64,000 nucleotides of DNA from Aureispira sp050633105. Its GTDB lineage: Bacteria > Bacteroidota > Bacteroidia > Chitinophagales > Saprospiraceae. Under the pieces are notes generated by a model. The model saw only the letters and a program-made list of their open reading frames with translations, was not told the origin of the DNA and did not search any database. Both the position numbers and the translations under genes were made by a program. The number at the start of each line of letters is the position of its first letter. The first letter of the stretch is position 1. Location: NCBI GenBank assembly GCA_050633105.1, contig JBOEFW010000063.1, forward strand, positions 1 through 64,000, in the 5' to 3' direction. Of the stretch, positions 33,927-42,853 are shown piece after piece.

Positions 33927-34832
33927 TTATTTTTCTTGATTAAGGAGATCTAAGTATTGCTGTTTAGCGCGTTTCATTTGCGCCCTTACAGCAGGTTGTC
34001 CTTCACTCCCTTCGATCATCATGCTGTAATGATACAACACTTTTTCCGAATTTTCTTCTTGCTTGTAGCAATCTATAAGAAAGTAGTGTGCTTCTAGCAA
34101 AATTTCTTCAGATACGGGCCTAGTTGTAGCAATTTCCAACACTTTTTCGAAGCGTGGTTTAGCTTTTGCTAAGTCTTTTGTTCGAGTCGCCGATAAGCGA
34201 CCTAGGGTCATGTTTACCCGAACATTGTCGGGAAAGTCTCGATCGAGTTGTTGTAACAAACGGACACCTTTCATTGGCATGACCGTTGCATCAACGCTAC
34301 TCAGCTCCAGATACATGAGCCCTTCATTTATGCGGTGTTGTAAACTATCGGGTTGCATCGCCTTGGCGTTGCTTATCGCCTCGATGGCTTTTTTTGCCGC
34401 TAATTTTTTAATATCGTTTTCTTTGCCTGTTTTAAAAGCTGCTGCATAGGTGGTGCCTGCAATACTCCAAGCATCTCCTGTTTGTAGTAGCTCTGCTACT
34501 TTTTTGGCATAGTAGCCGCTGGCTAGATAGTTGCCATTTTCGTACCATGTTCTAGAAATCAATTTCAGAACCTCTGCTTCCTCTTCAATAGTAGCTGCTT
34601 GAGCCTTTTCTTGATCTAAGTAAGTCAGCCAAGCCGTTTGACTTGAATCTAATGTATTTCTAGCATCCGCTAGAACAATTTCTTCTGTCAGAAAGTCTGC
34701 TGGATCATCTGCTGTGGGTTGACCTTTCTTGGTAGTTGGAACCGTGTATCCCATTAGATTCAACGTTACCAAGGTCAACAGCAAGAAAATTGCTCCACTG
34801 ACTACTGTAATCTGTAATTTTGATAAATTCAT
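33927..34832 (-). CDS. Membrane-anchored TPR-repeat protein
   Basis: A 301-aa protein. One N-terminal transmembrane anchor (ITVVSGAIFLLLTLVTLNLM) is followed by helical tetratricopeptide-like repeats that face the periplasm: LKLISRTWYENGNYLASGYY, QHRINEGLMYLELSSVDATV, NVRVNMTLGRLSATRTKDLA and EILLEAHYFLIDCYKQEENS. It is the usual gene between HU and RNase G in Bacteroidota. Role unknown; a scaffold for envelope assembly or cell division is often supposed. 28 bases separate it from the downstream COX24-like gene. Confidence 0.82.
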   Translation of the reverse strand: MNLSKLQITVVSGAIFLLLTLVTLNLMGYTVPTTKKGQPTADDPADFLTEEIVLADARNTLDSSQTAWLTYLDQEKAQAATIEEEAEVLKLISRTWYENGNYLASGYYAKKVAELLQTGDAWSIAGTTYAAAFKTGKENDIKKLAAKKAIEAISNAKAMQPDSLQHRINEGLMYLELSSVDATVMPMKGVRLLQQLDRDFPDNVRVNMTLGRLSATRTKDLAKAKPRFEKVLEIATTRPVSEEILLEAHYFLIDCYKQEENSEKVLYHYSMMIEGSEGQPAVRAQMKRAKQQYLDLLNQEK

Positions 34833-34894
34833 ACGGTGACTGACAAAACAGAGATTCTGAAATGATTATCTAACCTAAGTGAATAGACTTGGTC

Positions 34895-35200
34895 TTATTT
34901 AGACTCTTCTACTTCTACTGCTACTTGGTCTTTTACTTTGTTAACAAACGCCTTAGCAGGTTTGAAAGCAGGAATGTAATGCGCAGGAATAACCATAGCT
35001 TTGTTTTGCTTAATGTTACGACCTACTTTTTCCGCACGTTTCTTAGCAATAAAGCTACCAAACCCACGAATATAAACATTCTCCTTGTTAGCCAAACTAT
35101 CTTTTACTTCTGTAAAAAAATGTTCCAAAGTCATCAAAACATCTACTTTAGGAACGCCTGTCTTTTCAGCAATTCGAGAAACTAAATCAGCTTTTCTCAT
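34895..35200 (-). CDS. HU/IHF-family DNA-binding protein
   Basis: A 101-aa nucleoid protein with the whole family pattern: helical start (MRKADLVSRIAEKTGVPKVD), FFTEVKDSLANKENVYIRGFGSF, the DNA-clasping arm (KKRAEKVGRNIKQNKAMVIP, with a proline at the intercalating position) and FKPAKAFVNKV. A short acidic tail (VAVEVEESK) follows. It is the first gene of the leftward run HU - TPR - COX24-like - rng. Confidence 0.93.
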   Translation of the reverse strand: MRKADLVSRIAEKTGVPKVDVLMTLEHFFTEVKDSLANKENVYIRGFGSFIAKKRAEKVGRNIKQNKAMVIPAHYIPAFKPAKAFVNKVKDQVAVEVEESK

Positions 35201-35368
35201 CTGTATACTATTGATTTTTACGTGTTAATAAACTAATTATGCTATAAACTCATTTAAAGTGAGGCAAATGTCTTACTTTTTTTCTTAAAAGAGAAATGCC
35301 ACACCATTATTTTGGTCAATTTTTTGAAAAAAATAACATATAATATCCTATTAGTGAGGTTTTAAGGT

Positions 35369-35858
35369 TTAATTCAACCAAAAATAAAGTAGGGTTGTCC
35401 ATAAAATCCCAAAGCAATATCCCGCTAGAACATCTGTTAAAAAGTGCTTTTTAAGAAAAATGCGTGAATATCCGACGGTGATAATCACTAGAATACTCAT
35501 AAAAAGCACCCAATGGTTTCCAATCCAATACTGCATCATTCCCAATGATAAGTAGACAAAAGAAATTCGTGAGGCATGTATGCTTGNNTGCGTCAATTTT
35601 CTCTAATCCACCTACATATTTTTGTCCGTTTGGCCTAGGCTTATGCCACAGGTATTTGATACCAGAACAAACGATTTCATTGACAAAAAAGCCAATTAGT
35701 AGTGGGGGAAAGAAAATGTTAATCTGTGGGTGGTTACTCAAGGCCATCAAAGCGACCAAAAGCAATAAAAAAGGATTGCCTAACGCTGTAAAATCATGGA
35801 TATATTCTGCTGTCTTCGTCTTGCGCAATGATGGCGCCCCTACCTCCTCTTCCTTCAT
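35369..35858 (-). CDS. PAP2-type phosphatase, frame broken by undetermined bases
   Basis: A membrane phosphatase of the PAP2 family. Motif 1 is KYLWHKPRPN, motif 2 is SIHASR (the usual PSxH..R), and motif 3 is YSRIFLKKHFLTDVLAG. Motif 1 and motifs 2-3 lie in different frames on either side of the two N at 35587-35588. The gap size in the assembly is therefore wrong: one N instead of two (or two more) would restore a single ~160-aa protein. It starts directly after the PgsA stop (TAA then ATG), so it may act on lipid phosphates made by that enzyme or on undecaprenyl pyrophosphate. Confidence 0.8.
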
Positions 35859-36455
35859 TTACTCGTATGTTGTTACTTCTTTAACTGCCTTCCAGTTTTT
35901 TATAAAAAATCGCAATCCTGAGCCAACAGTAAAGGCTAAAGAAGCTAGGATCATCAAATGCATTAGCCACCACATGATTACAGGTGTCCCGACAGGATCA
36001 CCTTCTGGGTAAAGGCTAAGCATTAAGTATAAATAAGCAAATGGCAATGTGATCATTTGCATCACGGTTTTGGCCTTACCTGACCAAGATGCTGCCACTA
36101 CTATAGGTTTCTTTCTCAATAAAAAGATCAAACGATAAATAGTAATTACTACCTCTCGTAGAAAAATAGGTACAATCCACCAAATAGAATACATGTTCTC
36201 AAAGAAAACGTCAGAGAGAATAACAAAGCTTCCTAAGACAATAATTTTATCCGCAATAGGATCTAAAATCTTGCCTAGCTTTGTAATTAAATTGTATCGT
36301 CGAGCATACCAGCCGTCCAACCAATCTGTAAAAGCTGCAATTGCAAAAACTACAGCTGCCCACGCTCGCACAGAAAAATCTTCTTGTAACATCATGTAAG
36401 GAACTATAAATCCCAACACAATCCGTAGCGATGTAAGCGCATTTGGTAGATTCAT
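35859..36455 (-). CDS. pgsA: CDP-alcohol phosphatidyltransferase (phosphatidylglycerophosphate-synthase-like)
   Basis: A 198-aa membrane enzyme with the CDP-alcohol phosphotransferase signature D-G-x2-A-R-x8-G-x3-D-x3-D, here TDWLDGWYARRYNLITKLGK followed by ILDPIADK (residues ~43-70), which binds the metal ions and CDP-diacylglycerol. Five to six transmembrane helices. The length and N-terminal start NLPNALTSLRIVLGF fit PgsA, which makes phosphatidylglycerophosphate. A PAP2-type phosphatase follows without a gap; it may supply the missing dephosphorylation step, which is an inference. Confidence 0.87.
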   Translation of the reverse strand: MNLPNALTSLRIVLGFIVPYMMLQEDFSVRAWAAVVFAIAAFTDWLDGWYARRYNLITKLGKILDPIADKIIVLGSFVILSDVFFENMYSIWWIVPIFLREVVITIYRLIFLLRKKPIVVAASWSGKAKTVMQMITLPFAYLYLMLSLYPEGDPVGTPVIMWWLMHLMILASLAFTVGSGLRFFIKNWKAVKEVTTYE

Positions 36456-36643
36456 AAATGGTTCATTCTATTTCAAAAGCGCCTAAGAATACTTTGCATA
36501 TAACAAAGGGCTTCTAAAAGCATTCCAAAAATTAAAACCTTGTCTTTCAGGCCGAAAAATAGGAATTATTACTAAGACTATTGCTAAATTCTAGAAAAAA
36601 ATCATCATTCTTATTGTATTATTAACATCAAATGACTGACTAG

Positions 36644-37243
36644 CTATAAGGTCAATTCTAAATCGTTTGTTTTATAACTAAAACTACTGCGGTGATAAAT
36701 ACAAGAACCATGTGTTACCACAGCTTGTCGGTGCTCTTTAGTAGGGTATCCTTTGTTGCCATTCCATCCATAATTAGGATACCTTTCATGCAATTCTTGC
36801 ATGTATTCATCTCTATGCGTTTTGGCCAAAACAGAAGCCGCTGCAATGGACAAGTAATGTTGGTCTCCTTTCACTAAGCAACTGTGTTCAATTCCTTCGT
36901 AAGGATGAAAACGATTACCGTCTATAAGAAGGTGTTCTGGCTCTATTGTCAAGGCTTTTACCGCGCGATGCATCGCTAAAATAGAAGCATTCAAAATATT
37001 GATGGCCTCGATTTCACGTGCATCTACTGCTGCGACTGCCCAAGTCAAGGCTTCTGCCTCGATTACTTCGCGCAATAGTTCACGTCTTTTTTTTGTCATT
37101 TGCTTAGAATCCTTCAACAGTTTATGCTCAAAGTTGGGTGGTAAGATGACCGCAGCCGCAAAAACTGCTCCTGCTAAGCAACCTCTTCCTGCCTCGTCGC
37201 AACCTGCTTCGATTCTATTGGGTTCCAAATATTCTTGTAACAC
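36644..37243 (-). CDS. rnhB: Ribonuclease HII
   Basis: A 199-aa enzyme that removes ribonucleotides from DNA and cuts RNA-DNA hybrids. The catalytic D-E-D-D set is visible: AGCDEAGRGCLAG (D16, E17), HLLIDGNRF, and AKTHRDEYM. The conserved GSC/SYK-type C-terminal end and YGWNGNKGYPTKEHR (with the GYgT/P motif) complete the family. Full length. It ends the leftward trio ruvB, DinB-like, rnhB; the DinB-like gene lies immediately upstream with a 1-bp gap. Confidence 0.93.
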   Translation of the reverse strand: MLQEYLEPNRIEAGCDEAGRGCLAGAVFAAAVILPPNFEHKLLKDSKQMTKKRRELLREVIEAEALTWAVAAVDAREIEAINILNASILAMHRAVKALTIEPEHLLIDGNRFHPYEGIEHSCLVKGDQHYLSIAAASVLAKTHRDEYMQELHERYPNYGWNGNKGYPTKEHRQAVVTHGSCIYHRSSFSYKTNDLELTL

Positions 37244-37244
37244 G

Positions 37245-37700
37245 CTATAAGAGTTTTTTTAAGGCCAATATATACCCATAGTGGATACTCTCATGCAAAT
37301 TATTAAACGCAACCGCTTCCTCCACATTCGTCAAGTGTGTTCCAGAAGCAGTCGTATAAGGTTTGTATTCCTTAAAAAGTCCCGCGGTCCAATCTCTATG
37401 AAACCAATCAATAGAAGCCCCTAGTACTTCTTGTAAACGATCAACCATTGCTTGATTCACTGGTTGCTCTGGCTGTGTTCCTCGACGGTAATTCTTCACA
37501 AAATTCGCCTCAACAGGAGTCGCTAAACCAGAAAGACTATAACAAAGTGCTTGCTGCACCGCAACACAATGCGCAATATTCCAAAAAATATTGTTGTTGT
37601 GAGTAGAGGGAATATAATTCAGTTGCGCCAAACTAAGTGTTTCCAGTTCTTTTCCTAGAATACGTCTAATGTCTCTATTTAATGAAAGTTGTTCTTGCAT
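37245..37700 (-). CDS. DinB-family putative metalloenzyme
   Basis: A 151-aa four-helix protein of the DinB/YfiT group. Metal-binding histidines are in FWNIAHCVAVQQAL (first helix pair) and NLHESIHYGYILAL near the end. Other marks are the start LNRDIRRILGKELETLSLAQ. Relatives act as thiol-dependent S-transferases or are of unknown function. Its stop is adjacent to the start of rnhB, so it is likely co-transcribed with it. Confidence 0.82.
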   Translation of the reverse strand: MQEQLSLNRDIRRILGKELETLSLAQLNYIPSTHNNNIFWNIAHCVAVQQALCYSLSGLATPVEANFVKNYRRGTQPEQPVNQAMVDRLQEVLGASIDWFHRDWTAGLFKEYKPYTTASGTHLTNVEEAVAFNNLHESIHYGYILALKKLL

Positions 37701-37805
37701 AAACTTAGTTCTGTTTTTGTCACCATTGAAGAGTATCTAGTCCCCTAAATCTCGCTTCTACTTCGCTCCTTATTCAATTTGGCTGCAAAGTAAGACTTTT
37801 CAGCA

Positions 37806-38840
37806 CTAAAACAAAGTTCCTTGGCTGTCTCCTCCTTGTTGTGGAGCAATCCCTAGGTGTTCATAAGCTTTAACGGTCGCTTCTCTTCCGCGAGGTGTTC
37901 GCTTGAGGTATCCTTGCTGAATAAGGTAAGGCTCATGCACTTCCTCTACTGTTCCCGACTCCTCCCCTACTGCGGTAGCGATTGTTGTTAAGCCTACTGG
38001 GCCTCCACTAAAATTCTGAATAATTGTTCTTAAAATTTTATTATCCATCTCATCTAAACCTCGATCATCTACATTTAAGGCATCCAATCCATACTTGGCA
38101 ATATTCGCATCAATGGTTCCATTCCCTTTTATTTGTGCAAAATCACGAACGCGACGCAACAAAGCATTGGCAATACGTGGTGTTCCTCGACTACGACGCC
38201 CAATTTCATCTGCACCATCTTGTGTGATGGGCACGTTGAGAATACTAGCAGAACGTTTAATAATCTTCACTAACGTTTCTAAATCATAATAATTAAGCAA
38301 ACAAGGTATCCCAAAACGAGCACGCATAGGAGACGTCAATAATCCCATTCTAGTTGTCGCCCCAACTAATGTAAATGGATTGAGGGCAATTTGTATGGTT
38401 CGAGCATTCGGCCCCGAATCAATCATAATATCAATGCGATAATCTTCCATTGCAGAGTACAAGTACTCTTCTACAACGGTATTGAGTCGGTGGATTTCAT
38501 CAATGAACAAAACATCGTTTTCTCCCAGATTAGTCAGTAACCCTGCCAAGTCCCCTGCTTTTTCTAAAACGGGGCCAGAAGTCATTTTGATGTCTGCTTC
38601 TAACTCATTCGCAATAATTAGAGACAAGGTAGTTTTTCCTAATCCTGGAGGGCCGTGTAACAGCACATGGTCCAAGGCTTCCTCCCGTAGTTTGGCCGCC
38701 TCTATAAATACCTTTAAGTTGTCTACTAATTTTTGTTGTCCACTAAAATCGTCTAGCATCTTAGGACGCAACGCCCGTTCAACAGCCATTTCGCCATCAT
38801 CATAGCGCTCATTAGTAGGATCTAAATGTTCATTTTTCAT
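37806..38840 (-). CDS. ruvB: Holliday junction branch-migration DNA helicase RuvB
   Basis: A 344-aa AAA+ motor. Walker A is GPPGLGKTTL, Walker B is LFIDEIHRL, the sensor/presensor region is FTLVGATTRMGLLTSPMRAR, and the C-terminal winged helix is IATAVGEESGTVEEVHEPYL followed by IQQGYLKRTPRGR. It drives branch migration with RuvA during recombination repair. The region immediately before the ATG carries a TACCTTTG box ending only four bases before the start codon, so the transcript may be leaderless. Confidence 0.97.
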   Translation of the reverse strand: MKNEHLDPTNERYDDGEMAVERALRPKMLDDFSGQQKLVDNLKVFIEAAKLREEALDHVLLHGPPGLGKTTLSLIIANELEADIKMTSGPVLEKAGDLAGLLTNLGENDVLFIDEIHRLNTVVEEYLYSAMEDYRIDIMIDSGPNARTIQIALNPFTLVGATTRMGLLTSPMRARFGIPCLLNYYDLETLVKIIKRSASILNVPITQDGADEIGRRSRGTPRIANALLRRVRDFAQIKGNGTIDANIAKYGLDALNVDDRGLDEMDNKILRTIIQNFSGGPVGLTTIATAVGEESGTVEEVHEPYLIQQGYLKRTPRGREATVKAYEHLGIAPQQGGDSQGTLF

Positions 38841-38844
38841 TTAA

Positions 38845-38852
38845 CAAAGGTA
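38845..38852 (-). promoter_or_regulatory. -7 box directly before ruvB (TACCTTTG)
   Basis: TACCTTTG on the minus strand (38852-38845) fits TAnnTTTG. Only four bases (TTAA) separate it from the ATG of ruvB, so the predicted start site coincides with the start codon. No -33 TTTG stands at the normal 19-21 bases, so the site is not certain. Confidence 0.45.
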
Positions 38853-39094
38853 GAAAAAACAAAACAATTTGTTTTTGTCTGCTTACTTTTTTTTAATGTT
38901 CCTTTGCTCCTTCCTATATTATAATTACAAGTCCACACTTGACAAAATGCCAAGGAATTCAATCCATTTGAACGAGTCTTTGTATATTAGGGCCGTTTAT
39001 ACCCCAATTATCAGAAAATTACTTTTCCTACCCCTATTAGGAATTAAAAAAGCATCTGATTTACCCCTATATTATTTCAATCTAATTATCTATT

Positions 39095-40375
39095 ATGAAA
39101 CTGTTTTTCTTAGCCTGTTTGTTAGGACTTTTGTATGCTTGTGATACCACACCCACAACATCAACTACTCCAACCACAACTACTTTCCCAAGCATTCAAA
39201 CAGGAGACTGGCGAGCGACTTTGAATATAAATACTGTAGATAGTCCTTTGTTGTTACCTTTTAACATTCAAGTTGTCGCCAAGGCTGCCCCCAATCAATT
39301 ACCAACCTTAATCATTCAAAATGGAGAGGAAACCATTGAGATTACAGAAATAGTACAAGACAGCAGCAATCCCAAGGCATTTGTCTTTGACTTGCCTGTT
39401 TTCAACGCTACAATCACTGCAAGCTTGGATGAAAACACTTTGGTAGGCCAATGGAATAATTATGCTAAAAAGGATTACAGTTTACCTTTTAGAGCAGAAC
39501 ATAACTCTACAAAACGTTTCTTAGAAACGACTGCTCCAACAACGCCTTTTGCCAAACGTTGGAAAGTAATGTTCAGCCCCAATACTCCTGACGCTTATCC
39601 TGCTGTTGGTTTATTTGAAGTAGAAAGCAATGGCCGTACCACTGGAACATTTTTGACAGAAACGGGGGATTATCGCTTTTTGGAAGGCCACTTTGATGGC
39701 CAATTCTTACAGCTCTCTTGCTTTGATGGTGCTCATGCTTTTTTATTCAACGCTACCTTAAATGAAGCAGGAGAATTACATGGTCGTTTCTGGTCAGGCA
39801 GCCACTGGAAAGAAGCATGGATGGCAACTCCTAGTGAAGAATTTCAATTAGCAGACATGCAAAGCCTCACTTATCTAAAAGAAGGTTATGAGCAATTAGA
39901 ATTTGCTTTTCCCGATATGACAGGTGATACTGTGGTATATGACAGCAGTGTATTTAAAAACCAAGTTACCATTGTACAGATATCTGGTTCTTGGTGTCCC
40001 AACTGTATGGATGCCAGTCGTTTTTTCGGACAACTTTATCAATCGTATCAAAGTAAAGGTTTGGAAATTGTTGCCATTGATTACGAATTACAGAACAGTT
40101 TTGAACTCTTCAAAACCAATGAAAGCAAACTTCGCCGTGATTTAAAAATTGATTACCCTGTTTTATTTGGTGGATTAGCCAACAAAAAAGAAGCCTCTAA
40201 AACCTTGCCTATGCTCAATCATATCCTTTCTTATCCTACTGCTATTTTTGTTGATAAAAAAGGAAAAGTGCGCGCAATTCATACAGGTTTTTCTGGCCCT
40301 GGCACAGGAGACATCTATCGCAAGTACATTCGCGAAACAGAAGCCTTTATTCAACAGTTATTGGCTGAGGAATAA
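39095..40375 (+). CDS. Lipoprotein with C-terminal thioredoxin-like (redoxin) domain
   Basis: A 426-aa protein with a lipoprotein signal (LFFLACLLGLLYAC). Threonine-rich residues 17-30 make a linker. Residues ~31-260 form a strand-rich domain of unknown role (SPLLLPFNIQVVAKAAPNQL and on). The C-terminal ~165 residues are a TlpA/redoxin-type thioredoxin fold with a WCPNC active site (ISGSWCPNCMDASRFFGQLY) and a cis-proline near SYPTAIFVDKKGK. It should reduce or form disulfides in the periplasm, or detoxify peroxides. Followed after 29 bp by a MATE gene on the same strand. Confidence 0.85.
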   Translation: MKLFFLACLLGLLYACDTTPTTSTTPTTTTFPSIQTGDWRATLNINTVDSPLLLPFNIQVVAKAAPNQLPTLIIQNGEETIEITEIVQDSSNPKAFVFDLPVFNATITASLDENTLVGQWNNYAKKDYSLPFRAEHNSTKRFLETTAPTTPFAKRWKVMFSPNTPDAYPAVGLFEVESNGRTTGTFLTETGDYRFLEGHFDGQFLQLSCFDGAHAFLFNATLNEAGELHGRFWSGSHWKEAWMATPSEEFQLADMQSLTYLKEGYEQLEFAFPDMTGDTVVYDSSVFKNQVTIVQISGSWCPNCMDASRFFGQLYQSYQSKGLEIVAIDYELQNSFELFKTNESKLRRDLKIDYPVLFGGLANKKEASKTLPMLNHILSYPTAIFVDKKGKVRAIHTGFSGPGTGDIYRKYIRETEAFIQQLLAEE

Positions 40376-40404
40376 AGGGGTTCTTTAGATAAAACGGATT
40401 TAGC

Positions 40405-41757
40405 ATGGTCAACAAGGCTTCCGCACCCCATACGCTTAATAAAGCGATTTTATGGTTGGCGATCCCTAATATTATCAGTAATATTTCGGCGCCCTTGCTG
40501 AGTTCTGTAGATACAGGACTCATGGGTACTTTATCTACCTTGCATATTGGAGCAGTAGGCCTTGGTGCAATGCTTTTTAATTTCCTCTATTGGAATTTGA
40601 GTTTTTTGCGCATGGGTACCACTGGTCTTACCGCACAAGCATTTGGGCGACAGGATCAACAAGCCATTGCTTATGCCTTATTGCGGGCCTTGTTCTTGGG
40701 TACGATTTTAGGCCTGTTTTTACTGGCTTTAAAAAATCCGTTGTTACAGCTGGGCATTCATCTAATGAATGTCCCTTCAGAACAAGTGACACTGGTTAGC
40801 CAATACTTTTCTATTCGTCTTTTAGCGGCACCTGCTACCCTTATATTAATGGTTTTAATCGGGTGGTTCTTTGGCTTGCAGAATGTTTGGTATCCACTTT
40901 TGCTCACCTTGATTATTAATACCACTAATATTCTGTTGAGTTACTGGCTAGTCGCGAGCCAAGGCTGGGGTGTAGCAGGTGTTGCCTATGGAACAGTTGG
41001 GGCACAATATTTAGGCGCCTTTGTTGGGCTTTGTTTGGTTGTTCTTCGTTATCGCGGTTATTTTTCTAACACAAGTACTGCGAATCAACATTGGGATTGG
41101 GGGGCGATTTTGGAGCCGCAAGCATTGAAGCGCTTTTTGAATATCAATAGTGATATTTTTATTCGAACCTTTTGCTTGACCTTGGTTTTTGGCTTTTTCT
41201 ACAGCCAATCCGCTGTAGCAGGAGGCGTTATTCTTGCTGTGAATACTATTTTGATGCAATTTCTCAACTGGATGTCTTATGGCGTTGATGGTTTTGCTTA
41301 TGCTGCGGAGAGTTTAGTTGGCCGTTATACTGGGGCAAAAGATCGCCCTACTACTCGCCGAGTCGTGCGTTTGTCTTTATACTGGGGCATGGTATTGGCG
41401 GTTGTTTTTAGTTTAATTTATGGTTTGGCAGGCAATGCTCTTGTTGCTTTATTTACACAACAAGAAACCGTTCGAGCAGCTACGTTGCCCTACCTTCCTT
41501 GGCTGATTGCCTTACCCTTAATTGGTACTCCTTGTTATATTTGGGATGGTATTTTTGTAGGACTTACAGCAGTAAAAACCATGCGTAATAGTATGATCGT
41601 AGCACTTTTAGCTTTTATAGTTGTCTATTGGAGTTTGCGCCCCGCAAGTTCTCTTGATTTGTCCCATACCTTGTGGCTCGCCATCCTAGTATTTTTGGCA
41701 GTTCGAGGCTTGGTACAAGGTTATTGGTACCGACAAAAAGGGTTGGATTTAACCTAA
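40405..41757 (+). CDS. MATE-family efflux transporter (DinF-like)
   Basis: A 450-aa inner-membrane protein with about twelve helices in two bundles. Family marks are the opening LNKAILWLAIPNIISNISAP LLSSVDT, GLTAQAFGRQD, ATLILMVLIGWFFGLQN and WMSYGVDGFAYAAESLVGRY in the second half. The length is normal for MATE. The DinF branch is suggested by the spacing and sequence of the DGFAYAAE segment. It exports drugs or metabolites by sodium or proton antiport. Co-directional with the redoxin lipoprotein upstream. Confidence 0.92.
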   Translation: MVNKASAPHTLNKAILWLAIPNIISNISAPLLSSVDTGLMGTLSTLHIGAVGLGAMLFNFLYWNLSFLRMGTTGLTAQAFGRQDQQAIAYALLRALFLGTILGLFLLALKNPLLQLGIHLMNVPSEQVTLVSQYFSIRLLAAPATLILMVLIGWFFGLQNVWYPLLLTLIINTTNILLSYWLVASQGWGVAGVAYGTVGAQYLGAFVGLCLVVLRYRGYFSNTSTANQHWDWGAILEPQALKRFLNINSDIFIRTFCLTLVFGFFYSQSAVAGGVILAVNTILMQFLNWMSYGVDGFAYAAESLVGRYTGAKDRPTTRRVVRLSLYWGMVLAVVFSLIYGLAGNALVALFTQQETVRAATLPYLPWLIALPLIGTPCYIWDGIFVGLTAVKTMRNSMIVALLAFIVVYWSLRPASSLDLSHTLWLAILVFLAVRGLVQGYWYRQKGLDLT

Positions 41758-41781
41758 GTGATATTTAAACATCTTTCTAAC

Positions 41782-42615
41782 TTATTGGTGGTAACTTAAC
41801 AAGGCTGGAAAAGGACTTTTTAACACGGTTCCCATCGTCCATTTTTTAGCCTCTATTACTTCCCGCAACAACTCCTGAAACCCATGTGCAACGCTCCCTA
41901 CAAAATGAATAGGCTGTGTTTCTATTCCTTGATAAGGGCTAACTTGGCGTTCTAAAAACACCCCAAACCGCGTTTTAATCAATTCCTGTATAAAAGGATG
42001 TGCCTGCTGTTCTACCGCAAATTGGGTGTAACGCGCTAAGTGGCGACTAGGCTGCTCTGCCTGTTGCAACGCTTGTATGACCTCGTATTTGTTGGTTTGG
42101 TATTGTTCTTCAAAAGCAGCTTTAAGCACTGTAGGAAATTGTCGATAATAATACGCCCGCAACAATTGTCTCCCCAAATCTGCCCCTGATCCCTCATCAC
42201 CTAGCAAATAACCTAAAGAAGGTACTTGATCGATCATTTTGTGTCCATCATATTGCAAAGAAGCTGCCCCTGTTCCCAGAATACAACAAACACCTGCTTG
42301 GTGTTGGGCAGTAGCTCTAGCCGCTGCCAACAAATCGCTTTTTACCTCAATCCGTGTAGTCGGAAACAAAACCTTCAAGGCCTCTTCTACAATTGACCTA
42401 GGCGCAGCTTGTGTGCAACCTGCGCCATAAAAATAAAGTTGCTCTACTTTTTTCTCCATTAATTGCGGCAAGAGTTGCGCTTGCAAACTCTTTGTTAATT
42501 CTGCTGTTGTCCAGTAATAAGGGTGACATCCTTGTGTATGACAAGAAGCAGTAGAAGAAGCATTTAGGCTATACCAAAGCGTTTTGGTAGCCCCACTATC
42601 GGCGATTAATTTCAA
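41782..42615 (-). CDS. BadF/BadG/BcrA-type sugar kinase (GlcNAc-kinase-like)
   Basis: A 277-aa ATPase of the ASKHA fold. The phosphate-1 motif is LIADSGATKTLWY, the connect/phosphate-2 part is CCILGTGAASLQYDG, and the sugar-proximal motif is GYLLGDEGSGADLGRQLLRA. The adenosine site appears as FVGSVAHGF. Length and motif set match N-acetylglucosamine kinases rather than the larger benzoyl-CoA reductase subunits. It would phosphorylate GlcNAc during peptidoglycan or chitin reuse. Convergent with the MATE gene at 24 bp. Confidence 0.85.
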   Translation of the reverse strand: MKLIADSGATKTLWYSLNASSTASCHTQGCHPYYWTTAELTKSLQAQLLPQLMEKKVEQLYFYGAGCTQAAPRSIVEEALKVLFPTTRIEVKSDLLAAARATAQHQAGVCCILGTGAASLQYDGHKMIDQVPSLGYLLGDEGSGADLGRQLLRAYYYRQFPTVLKAAFEEQYQTNKYEVIQALQQAEQPSRHLARYTQFAVEQQAHPFIQELIKTRFGVFLERQVSPYQGIETQPIHFVGSVAHGFQELLREVIEAKKWTMGTVLKSPFPALLSYHQ

Positions 42616-42853
42616 AGCTTATCAAAAAATAAAGAGTGAAGAAAGGAAGCATAGAATTTTAAAAAAGCTTTTATTATTTAATTAACAACGCTCCAAAAGG
42701 CCAAAGTTTGGTTTTATCTAGGCTTAGACCTATCTTAGAGCAATTACAATCTACAATTCTAGGCAGGCAACAAAATAGGCTTATTTACAGAAAAAAGGCT
42801 TATCCTACTCGTATTTAGTGCATCTATTTGCCCTCTCAATAACACATTATTTT

